DNA of 64,000 nt, from contig NZ_NSFV01000010.1 in assembly GCF_002295115.1 (NCBI RefSeq), positions 62,001 through 126,000 of the forward strand. The letters run 5' to 3'. The translations under genes and the position numbers were made by a program. This document shows positions 16,201-24,087 of the stretch, piece by piece. This DNA is from Mesorhizobium sp. WSM4311. Its GTDB lineage: Bacteria; Pseudomonadota; Alphaproteobacteria; Rhizobiales; Rhizobiaceae. Under the pieces are notes generated by a model. That model was not told where the DNA came from. It did no database searches and saw only the letters and a program-made list of their open reading frames with translations. Position 1 is the stretch's first letter; the number at the start of each line of letters is the position of its first letter.

Positions 16201-16829
16201 CTGATGGCCAGGATCACGCCGTTGATCGGTTGCCTTACGCGGTTTTTCTTGAGCAATCCGAGGAAAGCAAGCCAGCTTGCCTTGTCGCGCTCGCGGTCCG
16301 ATTCCTGCGTCGTGTAGCGGCCGGCCGTGTCGATCAGCACCGCCTCATCGGTAAACCACCAGTCGCATGACCGCGTGCCGCCGACGCCGGCGACCGGCTG
16401 GGCATTGCCGGAGCCCGCAAGCGGAAATTTCAGCCCGGAATTGACCAGAGCCGTCGTCTTGCCGGCGCCTGGCGGGCCGATGATGATGTACCAGGGAATA
16501 TCATAGAGGAAGTTGCGCTTGCCGCTCGTCCGCTTCAGCGTCGCGATGGCCTCGCTCATGCGCGCTTCGAGCAGCTGTGCATCGTCGTTGCGCTCGTCGC
16601 TGCGCACGATGGCCGCTTCGAGCGCCTTTTGCGCCTTGCGCCTTTGCCAGAAGCCGATGCCGTAGAACAACGCCAGCACGGCCACCGTCACGCCGACGAT
16701 GACCGCCCTGAGCCACACGGATCCGAGTGGGCGGGTATCGGCGAAGCGGATCAGCGGTCCGGCATACCAGACGGCGGCCGAGAAGCCGGCCAGGGCCAGC
16801 ACGCTGAATATCCGCAGCAGCCAGCGCAT
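13299..16829 (-). CDS. tssM: T6SS inner-membrane protein TssM (IcmF), first copy
   Basis: The product has 1176 residues, the usual TssM length. Two membrane helices (about 5-25 and 41-61) precede a cytoplasmic GTPase-like domain with Walker A GPPGAGKTT (118-126) and the IDTAGRY switch. A third helix lies near residue 435-455. A large periplasmic part follows, ending in the beta-rich ImcF C-terminal domain. TssM forms the trans-envelope channel with TssL and TssJ. Start and upstream stop share one base (TGATG) with the tssL copy, so these two are coupled. A second full-length TssM is encoded at 27713-31255; the copies are clearly divergent but both keep Walker A. Confidence 0.95.
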   Translation of the reverse strand: MRWLLRIFSVLALAGFSAAVWYAGPLIRFADTRPLGSVWLRAVIVGVTVAVLALFYGIGFWQRRKAQKALEAAIVRSDERNDDAQLLEARMSEAIATLKRTSGKRNFLYDIPWYIIIGPPGAGKTTALVNSGLKFPLAGSGNAQPVAGVGGTRSCDWWFTDEAVLIDTAGRYTTQESDRERDKASWLAFLGLLKKNRVRQPINGVILAISLADLIGLDDRHIEAHVTEIRSRLRELHETLKIQFPVYLLFTKSDLVSGFLDYFGQFDEARRRKVWGATFQTADRTRNMAGEAPAELDRLAKRLAEEVVDRLQEEADPVARIAIFGFPAQFAALGNRIAHFIGSLFDASRSHVNVSLRGLYFSSGTQEGTPFDQVLGTIGRSFGSTSQAHLSGTGKSFFLHDLLTNVIFPESGWVSFDRVAERRARLARFGGLAAIALAALAALGVLGLSFFANKSLIASTRQAMAQYRDSADSLLKSTTVTDVDLENVIGPLDQLRNLPAGFENGDQAKPIEETFGLSQRERLLSASRTAYRQALERTFRSRLLVQAERTIQARMADPIALYEPLKIYLMLGGKAPKVDDELIVSWMRQDWEENRYPGENNREGRAQLEKHLRAMLALDDAYDPVFELNQPLIEAAQRSLGRMSLADRASALIRSAVYAARLEDLSVAAKAGPEAQLLFERMDGRDLTDLNVPGLYTRAGFNRFFLPQLSRIAQMLVNDQWVLGGGGEQGGIDQDLPKLGPELIDRYGKEFSSAWNRVLDQLKFKALLKDKPQYLALSALAAPDSPLDQLFTAIADETALTKPDTTAEGESSAAQEDPAGVAKGLARIGLQIAGGKSQSRAGLGSTVAQNAGASVEAQFRPFQALVSGASGRRPLDALTRNFRDIFQSLKLSADVPSQTERVNANLQLQISTLRANASRLPKPLARMVNAAADEFEGNVAQASVANLNQNLDQTVTRACEEAVNGRYPFASDGTGEIPIADFAKLFAPGGLMDRFFAQNLAPLIDMTGQEWTWRQDVRSSRDLAKSTLKSFQSAAEIRSAFFPSGGSVPSVSITITPFSLNSDADNAVLDIDGQTVQSSQAGSAPSTVTWPTSTASGSASLSLMPEMPGRDSALKFEGPWAFKRLLDKATITANGANTEARFVIGGRDVAYTMQTGPGANPFLLPALAGFSCPKAF

Positions 16830-18343
16830 CAGTTGCCGTTCTCCGCCGATCCGGTCTGCAAGGTCTCGTGTTTCGGGATCATCACGTCGACGCGGCGGTT
16901 CTTGGCGCGGCCGTCCGCCGTCGCGTTGTCGGCGATGGGTTCGTCTTCGCCCTTGCCGTCCACGCTCAGACGCGATGGATCCTTCAATTGCCTGGCGATC
17001 ATCGCCTGCACGGCCTTCGCGCGGGCGACCGAGAGATCGAAGTTCGATTTGAACGCGCTCGACTTCTTCGGCTTCACATTGTCGGTGTGGCCGACGATCT
17101 CGATCGGTCCGGCTTCGGCGTCTAGGGCCGTGGCGATATTGGCCGCGATCGGCTGGAACTGTGCCTTCAACTCAGCCTGGCCGGATGCGAACAGAAGCTG
17201 GTTGCTGATCTCGACAACAATGAAGTCGCCCTTCGTGCCGACGTTCAGTCCGCCGGCGGCGATCTCCTGGGCGAGTGCCGCGCGGATGCGGTCGATCTGC
17301 GTGGTGTCCGGGGGAGCGGGTGGCGGCGGTTTGGCTTGCACCGGTTCGGCGGGTGCCGCCACGCTGGCGCGTTCAATGGTGAGAGGGGTCGAAGGATTGA
17401 GCGCCAGCAGCGCGCCGGCGGTTGCATCGCCTTCATCGGTGATCAGGATCCGCAGCCCAAAGAAGGCCGCCGTCACCAGCGTCGCCGCAGCGGCTGCGAT
17501 CGCCCACAAAGGCAGCCGCCCCCCTGGCCTGGCCATCGCCGCCGCCATGCCTTGCCACCGGGGCGAAATGTCCTCGGCGGCGCGCGGCCTGAAATAGCGC
17601 AGCGTGTCGTAGACGTCGCGCCGGACGCGCTCGAGTGCGTTGCGTTCGCCGGACAATCCCCGATACTGGCCTTCGAACCCCAGCGACAGGCAGGCATGCA
17701 TCAATTCGAGCAGGTCGTAATGGGCTTCAGGCTTGGCGAGGATATTGTTCAGCGCTTCATAGAACCCGGTTCCTGTCGGTCGTGCGTGGAAGAACTGCAC
17801 CACCAGACTGTGCTGAAGCCAGGTTTCCTTGTTCGGCCAGGGCAGGTTGCCGACCAGATCGTCGGCGGTTTCGCAAAGCGCAAATTTCGCGATCCGTGCG
17901 TCTTCTTTCCCAATACCGGCTTTGGCGATGGTGTGGTCGAAGGTCTCGACGGCGTCTGCGATATGCTCCGCCAAGGCTGCGGCTTGCCGTTCGACCGGTA
18001 TCAGGCGCAGCTGACCGAACAGCATGAGCAAGGGGGCTGCGGCGGCAAGGATGGGATTTCTCGCGGCATACTTCACGCCAGCGGTGGCGTCGAGCAAGGC
18101 GTCCTGCCGCAACGCCGGCGCCGCCGCGGGCTCAGCCCCGTGGCCGGCTTCCTGAAAGACCACGGCTCCGGACGACCAGCCGGGGGGCATTTGGCGGCCG
18201 AGGCCGGGGTCGAACACCGTCGATTCCCTGGCGGGTGATTGCGCACCGGAACTATCGGGAGCCGCGCGCGGCTTTTGCCTTGGCCGTGGCGCGCGGATGA
18301 CGGTTTTGTCCGGTGGCTCGGAGGGATCGTCCTTCGAGTTCAT
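16829..18343 (-). CDS. tssL: T6SS protein TssL (DotU) with C-terminal OmpA domain, first copy
   Basis: This 504-residue protein combines a DotU/TssL cytoplasmic domain (about 85-255; NPILAAAAPLLML, the LGFEGQYRG motif), one membrane helix (about 277-300) and a periplasmic OmpA peptidoglycan-binding domain (about 375-495; IEIVGHTDN, NRRVDVMI). It is an evolved TssL that anchors the secretion apparatus to the cell wall itself. The first 80 residues are Pro/Arg-rich and probably disordered. It is coupled to tssM (shared base) and lies 263 bp downstream of the first FHA gene, a gap large enough for its own promoter. A second TssL of the same architecture is at 31257-32585. Confidence 0.93.
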   Translation of the reverse strand: MNSKDDPSEPPDKTVIRAPRPRQKPRAAPDSSGAQSPARESTVFDPGLGRQMPPGWSSGAVVFQEAGHGAEPAAAPALRQDALLDATAGVKYAARNPILAAAAPLLMLFGQLRLIPVERQAAALAEHIADAVETFDHTIAKAGIGKEDARIAKFALCETADDLVGNLPWPNKETWLQHSLVVQFFHARPTGTGFYEALNNILAKPEAHYDLLELMHACLSLGFEGQYRGLSGERNALERVRRDVYDTLRYFRPRAAEDISPRWQGMAAAMARPGGRLPLWAIAAAAATLVTAAFFGLRILITDEGDATAGALLALNPSTPLTIERASVAAPAEPVQAKPPPPAPPDTTQIDRIRAALAQEIAAGGLNVGTKGDFIVVEISNQLLFASGQAELKAQFQPIAANIATALDAEAGPIEIVGHTDNVKPKKSSAFKSNFDLSVARAKAVQAMIARQLKDPSRLSVDGKGEDEPIADNATADGRAKNRRVDVMIPKHETLQTGSAENGN

Positions 18344-18606
18344 CGCCGCGCCACCGTCGAGGTGCGCGTACCAGGCTGGGTATCAACAGCGAGCCGGATG
18401 GAAAGACTGATCTTGCCGAAACATGACATTCCTGCACACGCCCCAAGCCACGCCGCTTTGCCAGCCAGGCAAGCACCCATGCGCTATCCTAGTCGCACCG
18501 CAAGCCGATTGAAATCGGAAAGCAGGATGATCAAGGAAGCGGCTTCTTCCAGGGGGTCCCTCACACAGCCCGTAAGAGCGTTGCCGACGACATTTGCCGA
18601 GCGCGG

Positions 18607-19686
18607 CTATTTCTGCTTGCCAGCCTTGGTGTAGGCTTCGGCGAAATAGGCGAGGAAGACATCCAGCATGCCGTTTTCGTGCTTGTCCTCCATCGTCCGC
18701 CACGTTGCGACGAGCGCGTCCCAGGCCTGGCTTTTCCTGGACGAAAAGGACGCAGGCGGGATTCTTTTGGCGATCGCCTCCGGCGACAGGTCGTCGAGCA
18801 GCCTCGAGAGCGCGGCCTGCATGGCGGCGTAGGTTGCGATTTCGTGGGTCTTCAGGTCGCGGAACGCATCCTCGATGCTGTGCCTGGCATCGAGATAGCC
18901 GGCCCGGCGCTTGGCAAACATGATCTCGAGTATGTCGTCGGTGCCCGGCACGAATTTCAGCGGGTTGTTGTCCTCGGCGCCGATCATGGTGCGGTGCGCG
19001 CTTTTGGCGAGCACCTTGGCGGCCGCCCGCGCCTTGAGCAGCAAGGACAGTTGCTCGACCGTGGTTCTCAGCACCGCACCGATCTCGGCAGCGACGTCAT
19101 GCGGGTCGCGCGACTGCAACAGCTCCGGCGACAAGCCGGCCGCCCTGGCGATATCGCGCAGTATCCCGTCCGCTTCCGCCGACTGCTTGGCCGGAACAGC
19201 GGGGGTGGACTGCCGCGCCGAAGACGTCGGCACCGGCGCCGCCTCGGTCAGGCGCTGCCCCGCTGGATTGTGGAATGGCGCGCTGCCAGGTTCCAGCGGC
19301 CTTCCCGTCGTGGGCGGCAACTCGCGTTGCGTTGAACCGGTCCTGGCTTGCGGATGCCCGGTGGCGACGCGCTCTGCGTCGACCGAAACGGCGACGACAT
19401 AACGGCCGATCAGCAGCCGGTCGCCTTGGGTCAGCCGATGCGGCGCATTCATGCGCTGGCTGGAGCCGTTGACGAAAGTGCCGTTGCGCGAGACGTCATG
19501 AAGCCAGAACGAGCCCGCCTGATAGTGGACTTCGCAATGCCGGCCCGAGATGAACTTGTCGGGGTCGGTAAGTGTCCAGTCGCAATTTTCGCGCCCGATT
19601 TCGAAGCTGCGGTCGCGGGCGGCATAGCTGGTCGCTATGCCTGGCGGCAGTCTGTCAACATTGCTGATCTGGAGCGAAATGAACAT
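18607..19686 (-). CDS. FHA-domain T6SS regulator (Fha/TagH/ImpI type), first copy
   Basis: The 359-residue protein begins with a forkhead-associated domain (about 1-100: EIGRENCDW, the FISGRHCEVHY stretch, then SRNGTFVNGSS), which binds phosphothreonine. After a Pro/Ser-rich linker, a C-terminal helical domain (about 170-355) contains NPLKFVPGTDD and an amphipathic region, characteristic of T6SS FHA proteins. When phosphorylated by PpkA such proteins promote assembly. I chose the ATG at 19686, which places the FHA strand at the N-terminus. It is divergent from vgrG, with 247 bp between the starts. The paralogue at 34421-35881 has a longer linker and shares the NPLKF domain. Confidence 0.9.
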   Translation of the reverse strand: MFISLQISNVDRLPPGIATSYAARDRSFEIGRENCDWTLTDPDKFISGRHCEVHYQAGSFWLHDVSRNGTFVNGSSQRMNAPHRLTQGDRLLIGRYVVAVSVDAERVATGHPQARTGSTQRELPPTTGRPLEPGSAPFHNPAGQRLTEAAPVPTSSARQSTPAVPAKQSAEADGILRDIARAAGLSPELLQSRDPHDVAAEIGAVLRTTVEQLSLLLKARAAAKVLAKSAHRTMIGAEDNNPLKFVPGTDDILEIMFAKRRAGYLDARHSIEDAFRDLKTHEIATYAAMQAALSRLLDDLSPEAIAKRIPPASFSSRKSQAWDALVATWRTMEDKHENGMLDVFLAYFAEAYTKAGKQK

Positions 19687-19933
19687 TCGACGCCACTGGC
19701 AAACCTGAAATCCCAGGCATTCTAGCATCTTGCCAGCGCAGTGGGAGAGGTGCGCCTCACATGAATGCACGCCACGGTTTAGACATTGCTTCTGTTTGGC
19801 CTCCATCAAACATATGCTAGGCTTGCTGCGGTCCGATGCGGTGAATTCGAAAACCTCCCGAGCGTGACGCAGTTTACGGAGCGGGGGCTTCAATCCATCA
19901 CACTGGCGGCCGCGTCGAGGAGGGGCACGCCCC
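19687..19933. promoter_or_regulatory. Divergent promoter region between fha and vgrG
   Basis: These 247 bp separate two start codons pointing away from each other, so promoters for both must be here or be lacking. The only strong element I can name is the GAGGAGGGG ribosome site just ahead of vgrG. A TATGCT near 19811 could be a -10 box, but no convincing -35 is spaced correctly. Confidence 0.35.
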
Positions 19934-22261
19934 ATGCCGAACGAACGTGCCACGGTAGTACACACGCCGGTTGGCGCCGATGTGCTGACCTTCACCCATC
20001 TCGTCGGTCGTGACGAGATCAGCCGAAGTTTTGCCTATACCGTCGGGTTCGTCAGCAAGAGCCGCGACGTCGATCCGCTGAAGATGCTGGGCGGCGTCGT
20101 TTCGGTCGAAGGTGAATCCGATCCAAAGCGTTGGTTCAGCGGCCTGGTGTCGGATTTCAAGCTAACGCGCATAGAGGACCGGCTGGCCTATTACGAGGCC
20201 ACCGTGAGGCCATGGCTCTGGTTCCTCGGCAACACCACCGATTGCCGCATTTTCCAGAACATGACCGCTGTGGAGATCGTCGAAAAGATCTTTTCGAAAT
20301 ACGGCATCGCAAAATTCGAGAAGCGACTGCAGGGCTCCTACCCATCGCGCGAATACTGTGTCCAGTATGACGAGAGTGATCTCGATTTCGTGCAGCGGTT
20401 GTTCGAGCACGAAGGGATTTTCTATTTCTTCGAGCATGATGAGGACAAGCACACGCTCGTGCTGTGCGATGCGATGAGCAAGCTGAAGCCGGCTCCAGGC
20501 TACGAGAAGGTGCTTTATAATTTCGAGGGCTATGGCTCGCGACGCGACGTCGAATACATCACCGAATGGATCCCGGGCAGTGCGGTGCGGCCAGGCGCCT
20601 ACGCCCATACGGACTATGACTTCGAGAAGCCCGGCGCCGATCTGATGGCGAAGTCCGCCCAGCCCTTCAGCCACAAGGAGGCTTCGGGCGAGAACTACCG
20701 CCAGCCCGGAGCGCATCTCGATGTCGGGCGCGGCGACACAATCGCGGGGATCCGCCGCGAGGAACTTCAGGCAGTGCATCATCGCAACACCGCCGTCGGT
20801 ACGGTGCGCGGCCTTTTTTCCGGCTGCAAGTTCACGCTCGAAAGCTTTCCGCGCGACGACCAGAACACGGAATATCTGGTTGTGAGCGCCGAATACCGCC
20901 TGTTCGATCCGGGCTACCGGACCCAGAACGAGGCTCACAGCGAGAATTTCAAGGTGGTGCTGGGCGTAGCGCCGACGAAATTGCCCTATCGGCCGCCGCG
21001 CATCACGCCCAGACCGATCATGCGCGGCCCGCAGACGGCAACGGTGGTCGGTCCTTCGGGCGAGGAGATATTCACCGACAAATACGCGCGGGTGAAGGTG
21101 CAATTCCACTGGGACCGCCTCGGCAAGAAGGACCAGAACTCATCCTGCTTCGTGCGCGTGTCTCAGACCTGGGCCGGCAGCGGCTGGGGCTTCATCCAGA
21201 TCCCGCGCATCGGCCAGGAGGTCATCGTCGATTTCATCGAGGGCGATCCGGACCTGCCGATCATCACCGGCCGCGTCTACAATGCCTCCGAGATGCCGCC
21301 TTACGCGCTGCCGGGCAACGCCACGCAATCGGGCTGGAAGTCCAATTCCTCGAAAGGCGGCGGCGGTTACAACGAGCTGATGTTCGAGGACAAGGCCGGT
21401 TCCGAACTGGTCAATTTCCAGGCGCAGAAGGACCATCATCTGCTGATCAAGCACGACCGCAACAAGACGGTACAGCACGACCAGTCCGACCGCATCGACC
21501 ATGACGCCAAGCACTCCGTCGGCCATAACCTCGACGAGGACGTCGGCAACAACAAGACAGTCAAGGTCGGCGTCGATCAGACGACGAACATCGGGTCGAA
21601 CGATACGGAGACGGTGGGCGCCAACCGTTCGCTGACGGTCAAGGCCAACGAGACCATCCATGTTGTGTCGAACTCGACGGAGAACATCGACGCCAATCAT
21701 TCCCAGACGGTGGGGATCGTCCAGACCATCACGGTGGGCGCAGCACGCATCGACACGGTCGGCGCCGCCGAGACCCGAACTGTGGGTGGCGTTCAGACCA
21801 ACACGATCGGCGCCGCCCGCACTGTCACGGTCGGCATTAGCCAGAGCCATACTATCGCAGTATCAGACAGTTGGGAGATTGGTGCAGGCCAAAGCGTTCA
21901 GATCGGGGCGGATCAAGGAATAAAGATTGGTGGCGGTCAGTCGACGGAAATCGGAAAAAAACGATCCACGAAGATTGGCGAAGACGATGCAACTCAGATT
22001 AACGGTGCACATGAGCAGAAGATTGGAAAGGGCAGCCTTGTACAGGTTGGAGAAGACAGCGGTATTATAGTAGGAAAAAATCTGACGATCGAGGCCAAAG
22101 AATCGATTACGATTAAATGTGGGGCAGCTTCGATTATTCTAAAAAAAGATGGAACAATTGGAATAAAAGGAAAGAATATTTCGATTGACGCATCTGGAAA
22201 GATAAGCGCGGAGGCGTCAAGCGATATTACAATGAAAGGCAGTAAAATACTGCAAAATTGA
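19934..22261 (+). CDS. vgrG: T6SS spike protein VgrG (TssI) with a recombined C-terminus
   Basis: The 775-residue protein has the VgrG body: gp27-like N-terminal domain with the YDESDLDFVQRLFEHEGIFY motif (about 140-165), the gp5 OB-fold (about 375-470, TDKYARVKVQFHWDR, WGFIQIPRIGQEV), then a long beta-helix built of short VG-x-x-x-T repeats (about 515-680) and a tip from about 700 on. VgrG trimers form the needle tip that carries effectors. A strong GAGGAGGGG precedes the ATG. Up to about base 21850 the gene has the GC-rich composition of its neighbours; beyond that it becomes AT-rich, marking a likely exchange of the tip together with the downstream cargo genes. DUF6484 follows 9 bp downstream. 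Confidence 0.95.
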   Translation: MPNERATVVHTPVGADVLTFTHLVGRDEISRSFAYTVGFVSKSRDVDPLKMLGGVVSVEGESDPKRWFSGLVSDFKLTRIEDRLAYYEATVRPWLWFLGNTTDCRIFQNMTAVEIVEKIFSKYGIAKFEKRLQGSYPSREYCVQYDESDLDFVQRLFEHEGIFYFFEHDEDKHTLVLCDAMSKLKPAPGYEKVLYNFEGYGSRRDVEYITEWIPGSAVRPGAYAHTDYDFEKPGADLMAKSAQPFSHKEASGENYRQPGAHLDVGRGDTIAGIRREELQAVHHRNTAVGTVRGLFSGCKFTLESFPRDDQNTEYLVVSAEYRLFDPGYRTQNEAHSENFKVVLGVAPTKLPYRPPRITPRPIMRGPQTATVVGPSGEEIFTDKYARVKVQFHWDRLGKKDQNSSCFVRVSQTWAGSGWGFIQIPRIGQEVIVDFIEGDPDLPIITGRVYNASEMPPYALPGNATQSGWKSNSSKGGGGYNELMFEDKAGSELVNFQAQKDHHLLIKHDRNKTVQHDQSDRIDHDAKHSVGHNLDEDVGNNKTVKVGVDQTTNIGSNDTETVGANRSLTVKANETIHVVSNSTENIDANHSQTVGIVQTITVGAARIDTVGAAETRTVGGVQTNTIGAARTVTVGISQSHTIAVSDSWEIGAGQSVQIGADQGIKIGGGQSTEIGKKRSTKIGEDDATQINGAHEQKIGKGSLVQVGEDSGIIVGKNLTIEAKESITIKCGAASIILKKDGTIGIKGKNISIDASGKISAEASSDITMKGSKILQN

Positions 22262-22270
22262 GGTGATAAG

Positions 22271-22696
22271 ATGTCTTACATTTTGAAGCGTATTGACGGT
22301 GTAGTAATTGGTATATTTTTAGGATTCGACGCCAGCGCACCATTGGTGGTTTTTGTGGGGAATCCTAAAGATCACGGCATCCGGGCTCGCAGTCTTATTG
22401 AGCTTACTTCGGATATGATCGGCGCTGAGGTCGCACTGTTGTTCGAAAGCGGCGAAGCCACACGCCCTTTAATTGTTGGGCGTATTGTCGATCCAACCAA
22501 GGGAACGCGACCCACTCATGTGATTGCCGACGGCAAATATACCCGCATCAGCGGTGAAGATCGCGTTGAACTTAGATGCGGAAAAGCGACGATAATCCTG
22601 GAGAAGGATGGGCACATCACCATCCGCGGAACTTATGTCACGAGCCATGCTAGTGCCACGAACCGAATTCGTGGTGGATCGGTGAACCTTAATTGA
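22271..22696 (+). CDS. DUF6484-type protein with a VgrG-tip-like C-terminus
   Basis: The 141-residue protein has a beta-rich N-terminal domain (IDGVVIGIFLG, LVVFVGNP, IGAEVALLFESG, PLIVGRIVD) fitting DUF6484, a family found next to vgrG genes and of unknown function. Its last 45 residues (CGKATIILEKDGHITIRG and on) closely match the tail of the preceding VgrG (CGAASIILKKDGTIGIKG). This suggests an extension or capping piece of the spike, or an adaptor that mimics the tip. It begins 9 bp after vgrG with AGGTGATAAG as ribosome site, so it is in the same transcript. Composition is lower in GC than the T6SS core. Confidence 0.8.
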   Translation: MSYILKRIDGVVIGIFLGFDASAPLVVFVGNPKDHGIRARSLIELTSDMIGAEVALLFESGEATRPLIVGRIVDPTKGTRPTHVIADGKYTRISGEDRVELRCGKATIILEKDGHITIRGTYVTSHASATNRIRGGSVNLN

Positions 22697-23046
22697 TCCC
22701 GGCGCCCGTCATTCCCGAGATAGTGCGCCAACACGCGGAAATGGCGGCCTTTCTGTGGATTGTATATGACGATGCACTTCTACATCCGGAGGAGAATCCC
22801 GAGATGGACGAAGTGCGCATTGCCCGACTAATCGAACGGTTGGAAGCGCATCTCGACGGGCTGCGAGTGGCGCGGGCGGATGGCTTGCGCATCGCCAAGG
22901 AGCGCTATTCGGAATTCCCAGAAGCGGGGGAACTGTTTGTGCTTCGAATGTTGGAGCCATCGGCGACAAGGACGCGAGTGTCTGATCTCGACCTAGCAAA
23001 GGTGCGAGCTTTCCTTGCCGCCCATGTCGAAAAACAAGAGCCTTGA
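22693..23046 (+). CDS. Small hypothetical protein in the vgrG operon
   Basis: The 117-residue product is not recognised. It starts with TTG at 22693, overlapping the DUF6484 stop by 4 bp, which indicates translational coupling. The sequence is acidic and helical with no signal peptide or membrane segment: an N-terminal helix (IVRQHAEMAAFLWIVYDDAL), a central amphipathic helix (VRIARLIERLEAHLDGLRVA) and a short C-terminal helix. Its stop codon abuts the stop of the convergent putative immunity gene with no gap. Position suggests a chaperone or adaptor for effector loading, or an immunity protein, but nothing in the sequence decides this. Confidence 0.7.
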   Translation: MIPAPVIPEIVRQHAEMAAFLWIVYDDALLHPEENPEMDEVRIARLIERLEAHLDGLRVARADGLRIAKERYSEFPEAGELFVLRMLEPSATRTRVSDLDLAKVRAFLAAHVEKQEP

Positions 23047-24087
23047 TTATTCGAAGATAGGATAAAGCCGCGCCCACCGGCTGCCATCGAAAAACATGAC
23101 GCCGCTCTCGAACATTGCCGCGATTGCGCCAACTGTTGGGGAGATGCTCACGTAGGCTGACTCGATGGACGGCAGCGGAGGGTCGAAAGGCACGATTTCC
23201 CCGCCCTGCAGGAGGTTGAGGCCACTGCCCAGCAAGAGCAACACATCGTTGTCGCGTGCCTTGACGTCGAAGAAATATCGTCGGCCAGGGAGGGCAACAA
23301 CTTCATCAAAGGCGAGGAAATCCGTCGTGCGCCAAACCACACCCGTACTTGAGAAAACGTACCAGGTTCGACCAGGAGCGGGCAGGATCTCGATGACGGC
23401 ACCGGAATAGTCGAAATCGAGCGTACGCCAGCGTCCGTCATAGATGCGCAGCGTCGTGCGATCCGGCCGAACATCTGCCAGCAGGAGGTCGGCAAGCAGA
23501 TCAGCGTCGCCGGCATTGTTCGCTGCTTCCATCTCCGGGGTTGTTTCATCTCGAGAAATATCGATCCCACCAAAGCAAAACTCGTTCTTCCCGAGAACGA
23601 CTGCATAAAAGCATGGGTCGTATCCCGGCTCACTTGCCTCGGAGGGTACATTCAGGTTTTGCCAATTCTCCGTTGGGGTACGCCGATAGACCTGCCCGCC
23701 GAAACCAAATGCAAACAGATAATCACCTGCCTGGACAAGGGTCGTCATCCGGCCAAGGTCCAGCGCGCCTGCTCGATTATAGCCAGCGCCGGGGATAGGA
23801 TCTGGAGTTGCCGCAGCCGGAGTTAGAAAGAAAACGGTTCCCTCGGCAGTCATTGCCGCCGCCTCGGCGCTACCGGCCCAAACGCCCGACAGGGGAATGA
23901 GCGATACGATTTCCTCGAGATCGGTCAGTCCCGTCAGCGGGATACGGTTTCCGTCACGGCGGCCCCCCACGACTACGAGCTCATCATCCTCGGCGTCTTC
24001 GTGGTCGCATAGAAGGTAAAACGTGCCCGACGTGGTAAGAACTCCGCCGCGCAGAGAAGCGGGGCCTTTAGGAATTTCTATGGCCAT
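23047..24087 (-). CDS. Putative immunity protein to the adjacent PAAR-like toxin (beta-propeller-like)
   Basis: The 346-residue protein lacks a signal peptide and shows repeated beta-strand blocks with Trp and aromatic residues (SGVWAGS, YLFAFGFGGQVYRRT, RTWYVFSSTGVVWRT, SGVMFFDGSRWARLY), the pattern of a WD/Kelch-like propeller of unassigned family. Its ATG overlaps the end of the toxin gene by 10 bp, the arrangement typical of an effector followed by its cognate immunity gene. A cytoplasmic location fits protection against a nuclease. Base composition matches the toxin gene rather than the T6SS core, so both probably arrived together. The immunity role is inferred from position. Confidence 0.7.
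   Translation of the reverse strand: MAIEIPKGPASLRGGVLTTSGTFYLLCDHEDAEDDELVVVGGRRDGNRIPLTGLTDLEEIVSLIPLSGVWAGSAEAAAMTAEGTVFFLTPAAATPDPIPGAGYNRAGALDLGRMTTLVQAGDYLFAFGFGGQVYRRTPTENWQNLNVPSEASEPGYDPCFYAVVLGKNEFCFGGIDISRDETTPEMEAANNAGDADLLADLLLADVRPDRTTLRIYDGRWRTLDFDYSGAVIEILPAPGRTWYVFSSTGVVWRTTDFLAFDEVVALPGRRYFFDVKARDNDVLLLLGSGLNLLQGGEIVPFDPPLPSIESAYVSISPTVGAIAAMFESGVMFFDGSRWARLYPIFE

Noticed and set aside
21420..21850. Repeated VG-x-x-x-T blocks in vgrG as a tandem DNA repeat
   Set aside because: The repeat is a protein beta-helix pattern; the DNA copies are diverged and not a tandem array.
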